This document shows positions 36,618 to 45,604 of a stretch of DNA of 64,000 nucleotides, in pieces. The stretch is from SZUA-359 sp039809125 (lineage in GTDB: Bacteria; Patescibacteriota; Saccharimonadia; Saccharimonadales; Saccharimonadaceae). Location: positions 11,691 through 75,690 of the forward strand of contig JBDHUM010000002.1 of the NCBI GenBank assembly GCA_039809125.1. Direction: 5' to 3'. A program made the translations under genes and the position numbers. The stretch's first letter is position 1. Each line of letters begins with the position of its first letter. The notes beneath the pieces are model-generated. The model was not told the origin of the DNA and made no database searches. It worked only from the letters and a program-made list of their open reading frames with translations.

Positions 36618-36705
36618 GTTTGTATTACTCCTTTTGCAAAAATGAAGAGTATTTATAACTAAACTATATCACAAAATGCTTAAGAATAAAACTGAGCCCT
36701 AAGTT

Positions 36706-39048
36706 TTAATCTTGTAATAATCGCAGCGGCACGCCTAAATACTGCTTGAGAGTGGCGTCATGTTCAGTTTGTAGATACCACTCACTTCCAATTTTTACTT
36801 TTGTAGTGTACTTCACTCGCATATGTGGAGTGATCATGGGATCGGCGGGTTGGAATGTGTTGAGGTTTGTCTTCATGGTCGAAGACGTGGTGCGCATGAA
36901 GCGCGGTTCTGTCATGGGGATGAAAGATAGACTTTCCGCACTATAAGCATGCAGAGTGCTAGCTGGTATACTGAGGTTTGCTCCAATCGCAGTATCATGT
37001 GTTGTTCGATAGTACTCTTTACCGGCAATCGTGATTTTATCTACGAATCGTATGATTGAGTCCTTGGAAATGGTATCTCCAACGGCACGCTCTTCGCTCG
37101 GAATATATTTTTGGATGTCAGTTGACAAGGAATAGAGTGCGGATGATCTGTCGGGGTTTATCGGTTGGTAAGGTATCTCTGTAATCATATCTGCAGGAAT
37201 ACCTCGAGGCAATTCGGCCTGAGTGTCACTTTCTGTACGGAAGTATAACCTATCTGTAGTCACTTTTGAGACGAACTTGACATCCTTACTAGCGAGGTCT
37301 TCAATATCTAGCCTTTGAGAAGTAAATGGATCGTAGGCCGAGGCGATAGGCATTATTCTCTTCCAGCGCGGCGCAACAAACTCGCTATATTTGACCTTTG
37401 CGGTACGATTATCCTCGTAATACCATGGGTTGTTATTATCCATATCATACGCGGTTCTATAGTACGTTTTGCCACGTACAACTATTTTACTTGTGAATTT
37501 ACGCTGCATTCCGGTGGGGTATGTGACGTTCGAGGGTTCAAATATGTCACGAATCGGATCGTATTTTCGACTCGGTGTAGTAAGCCGAAGCCATTCGGGA
37601 TCGATTGGGACAGGTGAAATCTCCTTGATAGATGAGAGAGGGATACCCATCCGTATTCCATTTCGCGCGTCTATTTCAGTCCGGAGGTACCATTCGCCAT
37701 TCTTTTCGAACTTATCCACGAATCGACGTTGCATGCCTGCGGGAAAAACATCGCTACTTTGAGACAAAGTGTCGGCATTATACTTATATTCATTTTTAGT
37801 AAGCTCCATTACTCGAGGTGTTATGAGAGATCGAAAAACAAACAACGGCTTATATTGTCGATAGTAAGCCGCACCGTAGTGTTTGGTTTCTCCAAGTCGA
37901 TTTATGAGATTGATGCCGGGGCATGAGGTTTGTCCAACCTGAAAATGACCAACGACGACTTCGCCTTTTGGTCCTGAGCCAGCAACATCTAGGTCATATG
38001 GAGCTAATTTATATCCAACGATACGATTGAGGGAGTCGAGCGTCTGATAGGTGGGGGATTTGTATCGGTAATCGCCGATCATAGAGATACCGATCGTGCC
38101 GCGATTATTGCCGTATGCATGCCCCGCTACGACATCAACGCGATAACGATTGGCGTGATTTTGGTCGTAGTATCTCCCCTGGAAAATATTGCCATGCGAA
38201 TCAATAAGGTAATTGTAACCAATGTCACCCCATTGCAAAGTATGAGCGTGATACTCCCAAATCGCACGCACGTCAGCGTAGGGATTTGAACTCTCTGTTG
38301 TTGCTGTGTGGTGAATGATGGCGCGAGAAACGGGTTCATATTCTGGCGGCCATTCTGACCAGTTAGGCTGGGGATTTCCCCATTCGGCTCTTGATATGAT
38401 GCGGGGCCCACTAGTACTAGCGGAGACAGTAGGCGAGAGTGCATAAGAGAGTTTATCAATAAGACTTTTTTTGCCGCTTGGTCCCTTTGATGAGTCGATT
38501 GTTAGTAGTGATGAGTTAGATATATCAACAGTAGACGAAGGACCGTCACTTTCTCCCTGTAGTTGTACGCGGAACTGAAACTCGTCAATGTGATTCGCTG
38601 TTACGATACTAGACGCTTCACCTTGCTGCTCGGTGCCCTCTTTGCCGCCGTCAAGCGGATTGATAGGCGTCCAATCACTCCATGCTTGATCATTGCGCGT
38701 ACGAACATCAAGTTTGACGCCAGTATTCCCAGACTGATTCCATGTGATGACAGCAGCGTTAGCATTTTTTTTAACCTGGACGGGGTCTGCTGTGTATACG
38801 ACTAGTTGATTTTGGTCAGCTTGGAGCGGGACGGAAGAGTCAAACGACCGCGAACCCCCATCTATGGTTAGGCTACCATTACGAGCAACATCTTTGATCA
38901 CGTACGTCTGTATTTCGGCCTTTTCGTTGTTGCGGGTGTGGTCATAATAAAGCCAGCTAGAGATACCTGCAATCATTAGTAAACCTACAACCAACAAGAA
39001 GCCGGTTTTGCTAAATAGATTTACGCGAGTATTGCTTGATAACTTCAC
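36706..39048 (-). CDS. Membrane-anchored N-acetylmuramoyl-L-alanine amidase (PGRP/amidase_2) with five SH3b/GW-like repeats
   Basis: 780 aa from the GTG at 39048, with AGAGGGGG 7 nt upstream; the open frame reaches 39096 without signals. One membrane helix (about 13-32), a beta domain (40-200), then a PGRP-type amidase domain (about 215-385): ISRAEWGNPQP, zinc His in AIIHHTATTE, GDIGYNYLIDSHGNIFQGR, His in VVGHFQVG and Cys in SCPG. Residues about 408-780 hold five repeats related to those of the 34026-36059 protein (PRVMEL, GMQRRFVDK, GEWYLRTEID, GIPLSS). It would cut the amide bond between MurNAc and L-Ala, on its own wall or a host's. Confidence 0.82.
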   Translation of the reverse strand: MKLSSNTRVNLFSKTGFLLVVGLLMIAGISSWLYYDHTRNNEKAEIQTYVIKDVARNGSLTIDGGSRSFDSSVPLQADQNQLVVYTADPVQVKKNANAAVITWNQSGNTGVKLDVRTRNDQAWSDWTPINPLDGGKEGTEQQGEASSIVTANHIDEFQFRVQLQGESDGPSSTVDISNSSLLTIDSSKGPSGKKSLIDKLSYALSPTVSASTSGPRIISRAEWGNPQPNWSEWPPEYEPVSRAIIHHTATTESSNPYADVRAIWEYHAHTLQWGDIGYNYLIDSHGNIFQGRYYDQNHANRYRVDVVAGHAYGNNRGTIGISMIGDYRYKSPTYQTLDSLNRIVGYKLAPYDLDVAGSGPKGEVVVGHFQVGQTSCPGINLINRLGETKHYGAAYYRQYKPLFVFRSLITPRVMELTKNEYKYNADTLSQSSDVFPAGMQRRFVDKFEKNGEWYLRTEIDARNGIRMGIPLSSIKEISPVPIDPEWLRLTTPSRKYDPIRDIFEPSNVTYPTGMQRKFTSKIVVRGKTYYRTAYDMDNNNPWYYEDNRTAKVKYSEFVAPRWKRIMPIASAYDPFTSQRLDIEDLASKDVKFVSKVTTDRLYFRTESDTQAELPRGIPADMITEIPYQPINPDRSSALYSLSTDIQKYIPSEERAVGDTISKDSIIRFVDKITIAGKEYYRTTHDTAIGANLSIPASTLHAYSAESLSFIPMTEPRFMRTTSSTMKTNLNTFQPADPMITPHMRVKYTTKVKIGSEWYLQTEHDATLKQYLGVPLRLLQD

Positions 39049-39193
39049 GCGAGTGCCCCCTCTTCTTATAGTGGTAATGTTCTTGCAACTATACATTACT
39101 TTAGATATTGATTGTGAATAATTATAACATTTTAAGCAACATACATAAAATCTTTGCTCTCTGTTATACTCTAATTAAGAAAGCGAATATCTC

Positions 39194-41428
39194 ATGTCAG
39201 TAAATAGGCGATCATTTATAGCTGCTATATGGCGCGCGTTGACGAAACAGCGTATGTTTTTGGCGGGGTCGATTATTGAATATATCGTAATGAGTTTTGT
39301 GTTTGTTATTCTCACGACCGCGTATACGGATTTTGTGGTTTTTGATATTTCGAACCGTCTTTTCACGGGAGAGCCAGGAGATGGGTCAGGTGGTTTTCTG
39401 TGGTATGCCTTTGCACAACCTGGCTTAGACCTCTTTTTGCATCACTCCGATATGGTCAATTATCCAGATGGCGAGGCGATTGGGGGGCCGACATTCATTA
39501 CTTATTTCGGGCTGTGGATACCAATTAGACTGCTAACATTCTTGTTCGGACCAGTGGCGGGGATGAATTTGTTTATGGTATTTGGTTTTGTGCTTACGGG
39601 ACTCTCGATGTATTGGCTCGTCAAAAAACTGACGCGCACTATGCCCGTGGCGTTATTTGCTGGCTTTGCTGCTGCCTATTCTCCATACGCTATACAAAAA
39701 GCACTTGATCACATCGCCTATATATTATTGTACGTATTTGTATTTATTATAGCGGCATTTATAGGGGTGTGGAATAAGCCGACGATTGTTCGGAGTGCAA
39801 TACTAGGAATATGTGTGGCTCTGGCTTTTTATACTGACGGGTATTACATTCTCTTGGGCGGCGTACTTGTGGCGTGTCTAATAGTGAGCGGCGTAGTGTA
39901 CGGAGTTGTAACAAAAATGACTCGAGTCGAAGTATGGGCACGACTACGAGCGCTTATAGTGGCATTTGCTGTGTTTGTCGTCCTGGTCGCTCCGATAGGT
40001 ATACTCCAGCTGTCACAGGGGTCTGAGGTCAAGTCATCACTTGAAGGTAGGCGGTCAAATATTGCGCAGGAACTTGCGGCCTATAAGGGTCACGTAATGG
40101 ATTTGTTGTTACCAGCAAGATCAAACCCATTTCTTAAAAACAGCGCAACCTATCGCGAGATGTGGAGAGAAAAGAATTTGCGATCAAATGCAAGTGAGAG
40201 CACGAACTATAGTGGTTATGTAGTGTATATACTTTGTGTTACGGGCGTTCTACTGTTAGTGCTAGCTTTAGTACTGCGAAATAAGAAGTCTCGAAAAATA
40301 TCTATTCAAAATCGAGGAAATTTTTTGCAAAGTAGGCGAGGACGGGTGTTTACACTTATTGGCATAGTTGCTCTTATAACCGTGCCAGTTGTCTTGTCGT
40401 TTTTGTTTTCGCCCGAAGGGTCGGCTTTTGGGATTCGAGTTCCTTTACCGGGCGAGTTGTTTATTAAATACAATATATCATATTGGCGCGTCTTAAGCCG
40501 TTTCTTCGTCGTGTTTCATGTGGTCGTCGTGCTTTTTGCAAGTATCACGCTTTGGGTGCTTATGGGTGGATTTAAGGGTAGTGAGATAAAAGTACAAAAA
40601 AAGCGTAAAACATGGCTTATGTGGGCGGTTTGTCTCGTCCTAACCATTATTGTGGGCCTAGAGTACGCCACAACCTCTAATAGGTCAGGACTTGCATTTA
40701 GTGATTTTCATTCAGCTTATCGCTGGTTGGCGCGACAGGATTCGATAGAGACGGTAGTTGAAGTACCAAACGTGGATCCAATGAGCCCCTGGACGGCTAA
40801 TCACGTTACAATGCAGATAGTACACAAAAAGAAACTCTTGAATCGCAAAGAAGATACGAGCACTCGTGTTGCAAGTGTCTATAGCGAAACGGATAACCGC
40901 GAACTTATTAATTGGGCATATGAGAGGGGTGCAGATGCTGTTATAATTCACGACCATGACTGTGAGCCTGTCGATTGGGGCAAGCTTCTGTACGATGGGG
41001 ATAACGAATCAACGAAAGCCTGCGTATATAGGCTAGATCGTAGTTACGATGCTGATGGGTTTTATTTGCGATATGGTGATGGGTTCTATAACCATAGAGA
41101 CAACAATAAGGCACGCGCCAGGTCAAGAGTTACCATAGAAAAGAGCATGGCAAATATGGTGATTGTAGACAACGATCTCGAGCCGATTAAGAACGACAAA
41201 ACAGCCCACCTTCATTTAGCGGTGACAAACGAAAGTAAGGCCTCGGGTCATTGGACTCTGCGACAAAACAGTACAACAATTGGACAAGGTAGCTATACGA
41301 CTGGACGCGATTTCAATATAGATGCAAGAGTAAGGGTTTCGGGCTCGATATCGCTTAGTTTGACCTCTGATAAGGGTGAGGCTGTACCTGCTGGTACGCT
41401 ATTCTTCAAAGCAGTAGTTACGGATTAG
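39194..41428 (+). CDS. Multi-pass membrane protein, GT-C-like
   Basis: 744 aa with about 10-12 predicted membrane helices in the first 500 residues and a C-terminal extracytoplasmic domain of about 230. The arrangement of a first large loop (NYPDGEAIGGPTFITYFG) and SPYAIQKALDHIAYI resembles GT-C-fold glycosyltransferases that use polyprenyl-phosphate sugars, but the catalytic Asp/Glu of the first loop cannot be assigned with confidence. TATACT at 39165-39170 gives a short leader with AAGAAAG. It begins the second glycan operon. Confidence 0.6.
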   Translation: MSVNRRSFIAAIWRALTKQRMFLAGSIIEYIVMSFVFVILTTAYTDFVVFDISNRLFTGEPGDGSGGFLWYAFAQPGLDLFLHHSDMVNYPDGEAIGGPTFITYFGLWIPIRLLTFLFGPVAGMNLFMVFGFVLTGLSMYWLVKKLTRTMPVALFAGFAAAYSPYAIQKALDHIAYILLYVFVFIIAAFIGVWNKPTIVRSAILGICVALAFYTDGYYILLGGVLVACLIVSGVVYGVVTKMTRVEVWARLRALIVAFAVFVVLVAPIGILQLSQGSEVKSSLEGRRSNIAQELAAYKGHVMDLLLPARSNPFLKNSATYREMWREKNLRSNASESTNYSGYVVYILCVTGVLLLVLALVLRNKKSRKISIQNRGNFLQSRRGRVFTLIGIVALITVPVVLSFLFSPEGSAFGIRVPLPGELFIKYNISYWRVLSRFFVVFHVVVVLFASITLWVLMGGFKGSEIKVQKKRKTWLMWAVCLVLTIIVGLEYATTSNRSGLAFSDFHSAYRWLARQDSIETVVEVPNVDPMSPWTANHVTMQIVHKKKLLNRKEDTSTRVASVYSETDNRELINWAYERGADAVIIHDHDCEPVDWGKLLYDGDNESTKACVYRLDRSYDADGFYLRYGDGFYNHRDNNKARARSRVTIEKSMANMVIVDNDLEPIKNDKTAHLHLAVTNESKASGHWTLRQNSTTIGQGSYTTGRDFNIDARVRVSGSISLSLTSDKGEAVPAGTLFFKAVVTD

Positions 41429-41431
41429 GGC

Positions 41432-42721
41432 ATGAAAAGGATAGTCGACTCTATACGCCATAGTGAGTTCCTAAAGCACAATATTGTATTTTTTATCGGC
41501 ACACTCTTTATTGCAGTTTTTAATTATACTTACTATCCGGTGATTAGCCGCTTAGTGAACGTATCGGATTTTGGCGAAATTCAAGCATCAATCTCGCTAT
41601 TTATGCAATTTGGAATTGTACTGACGGCATTTGGGTATGTGGTGGTGAACATCACAACCAATACCATAGGTGAAAGAGATAAAAATGAAGTGGTGTTACG
41701 GCTTGAACAAGCGATGTTGATAGCGTGTCTTGTTTTGCTAGTGGTGTTGTCTCTGTTCGCACCGATATTGCAGAATGCATTAAAACTTCACTCGGTATGG
41801 CCAGTTATCCTCGTAGGAGTATTAATATACATCAATGTGCCAGCTACGACACGCACATACGTACTGCAGGCGCATAAACGCCTATCAGAGGTGTCAATTT
41901 CGGGAATTATATTTGCGGTAGGTAAGATAGCAATGAGCATTGTGTTCATTGCTATCACCAATGACGTGGTAGCCGCTTTGTCTGGATATATTGTGGCACA
42001 GATACTCACTTTGATATATCTAGAGTTGCGGACATATGGAATATATCAGCGATTACGTCATAGTTTTGCGCGAGATAGTTTCCGTACTCTAGGAAGGTCG
42101 ACGTTGCGCATCATAAAAGCTGAAGTAACGTATGGATTTGTAATTTGCGCAGTTCTATTTGGGCTCGCTCTGTTATACTCGTCCGACACAGTGCTTGCGC
42201 GTCCTTTTTTTGATGCACATACACTAGGTATATATAGTGGTATTTCGTCGATTGCTAGAGTTGTCTTCTTTGTGACAGCTTCTATAGCAGGAGTTTTAGT
42301 AGTGAGTGTGACTTTCGGTAATACTCCCCTGAAAAATCGGAACATCCTTCTTAAATCGTCGATAATATTGATAGGGCTCGGGGGCACGATTGCCACGATG
42401 TTCGCCCTTGCACCGACTTTCTTTACTAGAATACTGCTCGGAGATGCGTATGTTATGGGAGCACTGTACCTACCGGCACTTGCGGGCGTTATGTTGATCT
42501 GCTCGCTTAATAATCTATGGGCTATTTATCAAATTAGTTTACGTAGGCACACAGCGGTAACGCCTGTAATTATTGGAGTAGGTGTTATGGCAGTGTCATT
42601 AGTACTAAATCATAGCACAGTCTGGGAGCTAATTGGGGCATATGCCCTGGGTAATGGAATAAGCTGTGTGTTATTATTGTCTCAGATAGTGCGCAAAAAG
42701 GATAATACATCACATGGCTAA
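41432..42721 (+). CDS. wzx: Oligosaccharide flippase (Wzx-like)
   Basis: 429 aa, 12 or so membrane helices. The N-terminus (FLKHNIVFFIGTLFIAVFNYTYYPVISRLVNVSDFGEIQ) is the MOP-superfamily polysaccharide transporter start, and GISSIARVVFFVTASIAGVLV fits the second half. It would flip undecaprenyl-linked repeat units, a route distinct from the Wzm/Wzt exporter of this window. Starts 3 nt after the GT-C-like gene and overlaps the next by 8 nt. Confidence 0.8.
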   Translation: MKRIVDSIRHSEFLKHNIVFFIGTLFIAVFNYTYYPVISRLVNVSDFGEIQASISLFMQFGIVLTAFGYVVVNITTNTIGERDKNEVVLRLEQAMLIACLVLLVVLSLFAPILQNALKLHSVWPVILVGVLIYINVPATTRTYVLQAHKRLSEVSISGIIFAVGKIAMSIVFIAITNDVVAALSGYIVAQILTLIYLELRTYGIYQRLRHSFARDSFRTLGRSTLRIIKAEVTYGFVICAVLFGLALLYSSDTVLARPFFDAHTLGIYSGISSIARVVFFVTASIAGVLVVSVTFGNTPLKNRNILLKSSIILIGLGGTIATMFALAPTFFTRILLGDAYVMGALYLPALAGVMLICSLNNLWAIYQISLRRHTAVTPVIIGVGVMAVSLVLNHSTVWELIGAYALGNGISCVLLLSQIVRKKDNTSHG

Positions 42722-43661
42722 GCAGCTTCTCTCCATCGTGCTTCCAAGTCACAACGAAGAAAAAAATCTCCCACTTGTATATGAAGAGATCCTGAAAAAT
42801 ATTGATTTCAAGCGCTTTGTTTACGAAGTTATTTTTGTAAACGATGGCAGTATTGATGATACGTGGAGTGTGATTCAACGCCTCGTCGCAAAAGACGCAA
42901 ATGTAAGTGGTATAAATTTTAGTCGGAATTATGGACATGCTGCCGCTCTAGAAGCTGGGTTGACGCGTGCACGCGGAGATGTTGTTATTATGATGGACGC
43001 CGATCTTCAGCATCCGCCGACGGTTATCCCCCAGTTGATTAAAAGTTACGACGAGGGTAATGATATTGTCAATACGGTGCGTCTAACTACTCAAGATACG
43101 GGGTTAATGAAGTCTTTGACTTCAAAAATGTTTTATTGGTTCATAAATAATATTTCCGAGTTGAATCTACGAGAAGGAGAGGCGGATTTTCGTCTTCTAT
43201 CCCGCTCTGCCCTTGATGTACTTAATGCCCTACCTGAATCTCCAAAATTTTATCGCGGTTTAGTGAACTGGATTGGTTTTACAGTTGCCAGGGTTGATTA
43301 TATAGCAGTAAGGCGCGTTCACGGACACTCCTCCTATACAGTTAAAAAGATGGTCGAATTAGCGCGATTAGGCGTGACTTCATTCAGCATGAAACCCCTC
43401 AAAATTATATTTAGCATAGGCGTATCGTTGACATTAGTCGCGTTTGTGCTTCTAGTGGTTATGTTAATTCTTAAGTTTTTCATCGATCCCGAGCTCATTA
43501 GTTACAACGCGATCATTACTGATTGTTTACTGCTAGCGACTGGAATATTAACAATTTTTCAGGGCACTATCGCCTTATATCTTATAGATATTTTTAGCAC
43601 GATCAAAGGACGCCCCACTTACATTATAAAAAACGAAGCAAAGTCTAATGACAAAAAGTGA
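42714..43661 (+). CDS. GtrB/DPM1-like GT2 glycosyltransferase with two C-terminal helices
   Basis: 315 aa: LSIVLPSHNEEKNLPLVYEE, VIFVNDGSIDDTW, metal site MMDADLQHPPTVIPQL, and GEADFRLLSRSALDVLNAL, followed by two membrane helices (about 230-255 and 268-290). Paralogous in layout to the gene at 21406-22359, it probably makes a polyprenyl-P-sugar that the GT-C-like protein of the same operon could use. Overlaps the next gene by 14 nt. Confidence 0.87.
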   Translation: MAKQLLSIVLPSHNEEKNLPLVYEEILKNIDFKRFVYEVIFVNDGSIDDTWSVIQRLVAKDANVSGINFSRNYGHAAALEAGLTRARGDVVIMMDADLQHPPTVIPQLIKSYDEGNDIVNTVRLTTQDTGLMKSLTSKMFYWFINNISELNLREGEADFRLLSRSALDVLNALPESPKFYRGLVNWIGFTVARVDYIAVRRVHGHSSYTVKKMVELARLGVTSFSMKPLKIIFSIGVSLTLVAFVLLVVMLILKFFIDPELISYNAIITDCLLLATGILTIFQGTIALYLIDIFSTIKGRPTYIIKNEAKSNDKK

Positions 43662-44469
43662 AAATTTGCTCGTATCCGTGATTATTCCTGCCTATAATGC
43701 AGAGCAATTTATTGGTGAAGCTATTCAAAGTATTCTAGATCAAACATATCAAAATATTGAGATTATTATCATTGACGACAATTCTTCGGATTCTACACTA
43801 GAGGTAGCACGAGCCTATGCAGATAAAGATTCACGAATTGCTCTTGTGCATAATGATACAAACCTAGGCATTGGTGCGAATCGTGCAAAAGGAGTTGCTA
43901 TGGCCTCAGGAACCTTTATTTGCTGGCAAGATGCCGACGACATCTCGCTTCCAACCCGAATTGCAAAACAAGTAGATCTTTTAGTGCAACATCCGGATGT
44001 GGGAGTAGTGGGAGGGTGGATACAGTTTTTTGATGACTCTGGAGAAAAGTCGATACGTCGTTATGCAAAAACAGACCAAAAGTTACGCGCGAAAATTTTT
44101 CGCTATAGCCCAATTGCACAACCAGCATCAATGTATCGGGCTAGCTGCTTTGAAGAAGTGGGGATTTATGATACGACTTATCGGTTATCCGAAGACTTGG
44201 AAATGCTATTTCGAGTAGGCGAAAAATATCAGTTTGCTAATGTGCAGGAAGTAGTTTTGAAATACCGACAGTCACCGACTTCTCTTACAGCACAAAACCT
44301 ACGTGAAATGGAAAAAGCCACAATTGCGATTCGCAATAGCTACAAAAGCAGCTCGGCATATCACTATAAACCTTTTGATGCGATATATAATATTTTGCAA
44401 AAAGCTACGATAGCCATGCCAGCCACGCTTCGCACCAAGTTATTCGCTACTATACGAGGAGATAAATGA
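43648..44469 (+). CDS. GT2-family glycosyltransferase
   Basis: 273 aa with a classic inverting GT2 pattern: LLVSVIIPAYNAEQFIGEAI, EIIIIDDNSSDSTL, GIGANRAKGVAMA, the metal site CWQDADDISLPTRI and YRLSEDLEMLFRV. No membrane span. Coupled by overlap to both neighbours, so it is part of the same assembly operon. The donor is unknown. Confidence 0.87.
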   Translation: MTKSENLLVSVIIPAYNAEQFIGEAIQSILDQTYQNIEIIIIDDNSSDSTLEVARAYADKDSRIALVHNDTNLGIGANRAKGVAMASGTFICWQDADDISLPTRIAKQVDLLVQHPDVGVVGGWIQFFDDSGEKSIRRYAKTDQKLRAKIFRYSPIAQPASMYRASCFEEVGIYDTTYRLSEDLEMLFRVGEKYQFANVQEVVLKYRQSPTSLTAQNLREMEKATIAIRNSYKSSSAYHYKPFDAIYNILQKATIAMPATLRTKLFATIRGDK

Positions 44470-45581
44470 GAAAAATTGTTATCGCTTCGCATACCGCACT
44501 AGTTGACAATAAGGAATACGACGGGATAGGCAACACACTCAAAGCTAACCTAAATGAGATGAACGTAGAGTATGCGTTCGTTCGCCACTCTATGGAAGGT
44601 AAACTTCGATCGGAAGTACAAGTATATAAAAAAGGTCGACTAATCAAGAAAACTTTGCTTAGGGTACGTCAGCAACCCTCGATACTTAGATACATCGGTG
44701 AGGTGCGTCAAAGTATACGATATTTCACTAAATATCGTGCTGACGTATATATCGGAATCGATCCTCTTAATGCATTGGCTGCCATTAGCTTAAAAAAAAG
44801 AGGTATGGTAGAAAAGGCAATTTTCTTCACCGCGGATTATTCAGAGAAGCGTTTCAATAATCCACTTTTAAACTATATATATCATGCCATTGATCGTTAC
44901 TGCATAAAGCATGCTGATGAAGTTTGGTCAGTTTCAACAAAAATCTGTAAAGTACGAAGAGAAATGGGATTGAGTGAACAAAAAAATATTCTTGTTCCTA
45001 ATGTGCCGCCGATTGCATATGATGATTACAAAAAATCAAAACACGATGAGTATGAACTAATAACAACGGGGATTATTGATAAACAATTAGATTTTGAAGG
45101 TAGCATTCGAGCAGTAGCGGCAATGAAAAATGAATATCCCCGTATTCATTTGACAATTATAGGTAATGGACCCGAAGAAGATAGTCTGAAAGAATTAGTT
45201 ACTGATCTAAAAATCGAAGATCGAGTGGAATTCACTGGCAGATTGTCGCTTAAGGAAGCTCTGTATCGACAGTCATGCGCGGGCATCGGACTGGCATTAT
45301 ATACCGGTATATGGGGGTTTAATCAATATGGCGACAGCACAAAATGTCGTGAGTATTTCAACTTTAGTTTACCGATTATCTCTACAGAGACTCATTCTAC
45401 AGTAGAAGACATTGTAGAATATAATGCGGGAGTCATTGTTAAATTAAAAACAGATGCATACCAAGATGCTATTCGGAAAATATATGCAAATTATAGTCAG
45501 TATAGCCGGGGATCCCGTAGTGCTGGCAAAAAGTTTTCTGGTATACACAAGTCATTACTCATTCGTTTGCTCGAAGAGTAA
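44466..45581 (+). CDS. GT4-like glycosyltransferase
   Basis: 371 aa, ATGA overlap with the GT2. GT-B layout: VIASHTALVDNKEYDGIGN, a central VWSVSTKICKVRREMGL, donor domain LITTGIIDKQLDFEGSI, LTIIGNGPEEDSLKEL and VEFTGRLSLKEAL. The usual EX7E motif is replaced by a looser DSTKCREYFNFSLPII region, seen in some GT4 members. Last gene of this operon; it converges with the M23-propeller gene 23 nt away. Confidence 0.72.
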   Translation: MRKIVIASHTALVDNKEYDGIGNTLKANLNEMNVEYAFVRHSMEGKLRSEVQVYKKGRLIKKTLLRVRQQPSILRYIGEVRQSIRYFTKYRADVYIGIDPLNALAAISLKKRGMVEKAIFFTADYSEKRFNNPLLNYIYHAIDRYCIKHADEVWSVSTKICKVRREMGLSEQKNILVPNVPPIAYDDYKKSKHDEYELITTGIIDKQLDFEGSIRAVAAMKNEYPRIHLTIIGNGPEEDSLKELVTDLKIEDRVEFTGRLSLKEALYRQSCAGIGLALYTGIWGFNQYGDSTKCREYFNFSLPIISTETHSTVEDIVEYNAGVIVKLKTDAYQDAIRKIYANYSQYSRGSRSAGKKFSGIHKSLLIRLLEE

Positions 45582-45604
45582 ACTAAATCAAGTATAATAC
45601 AAAG

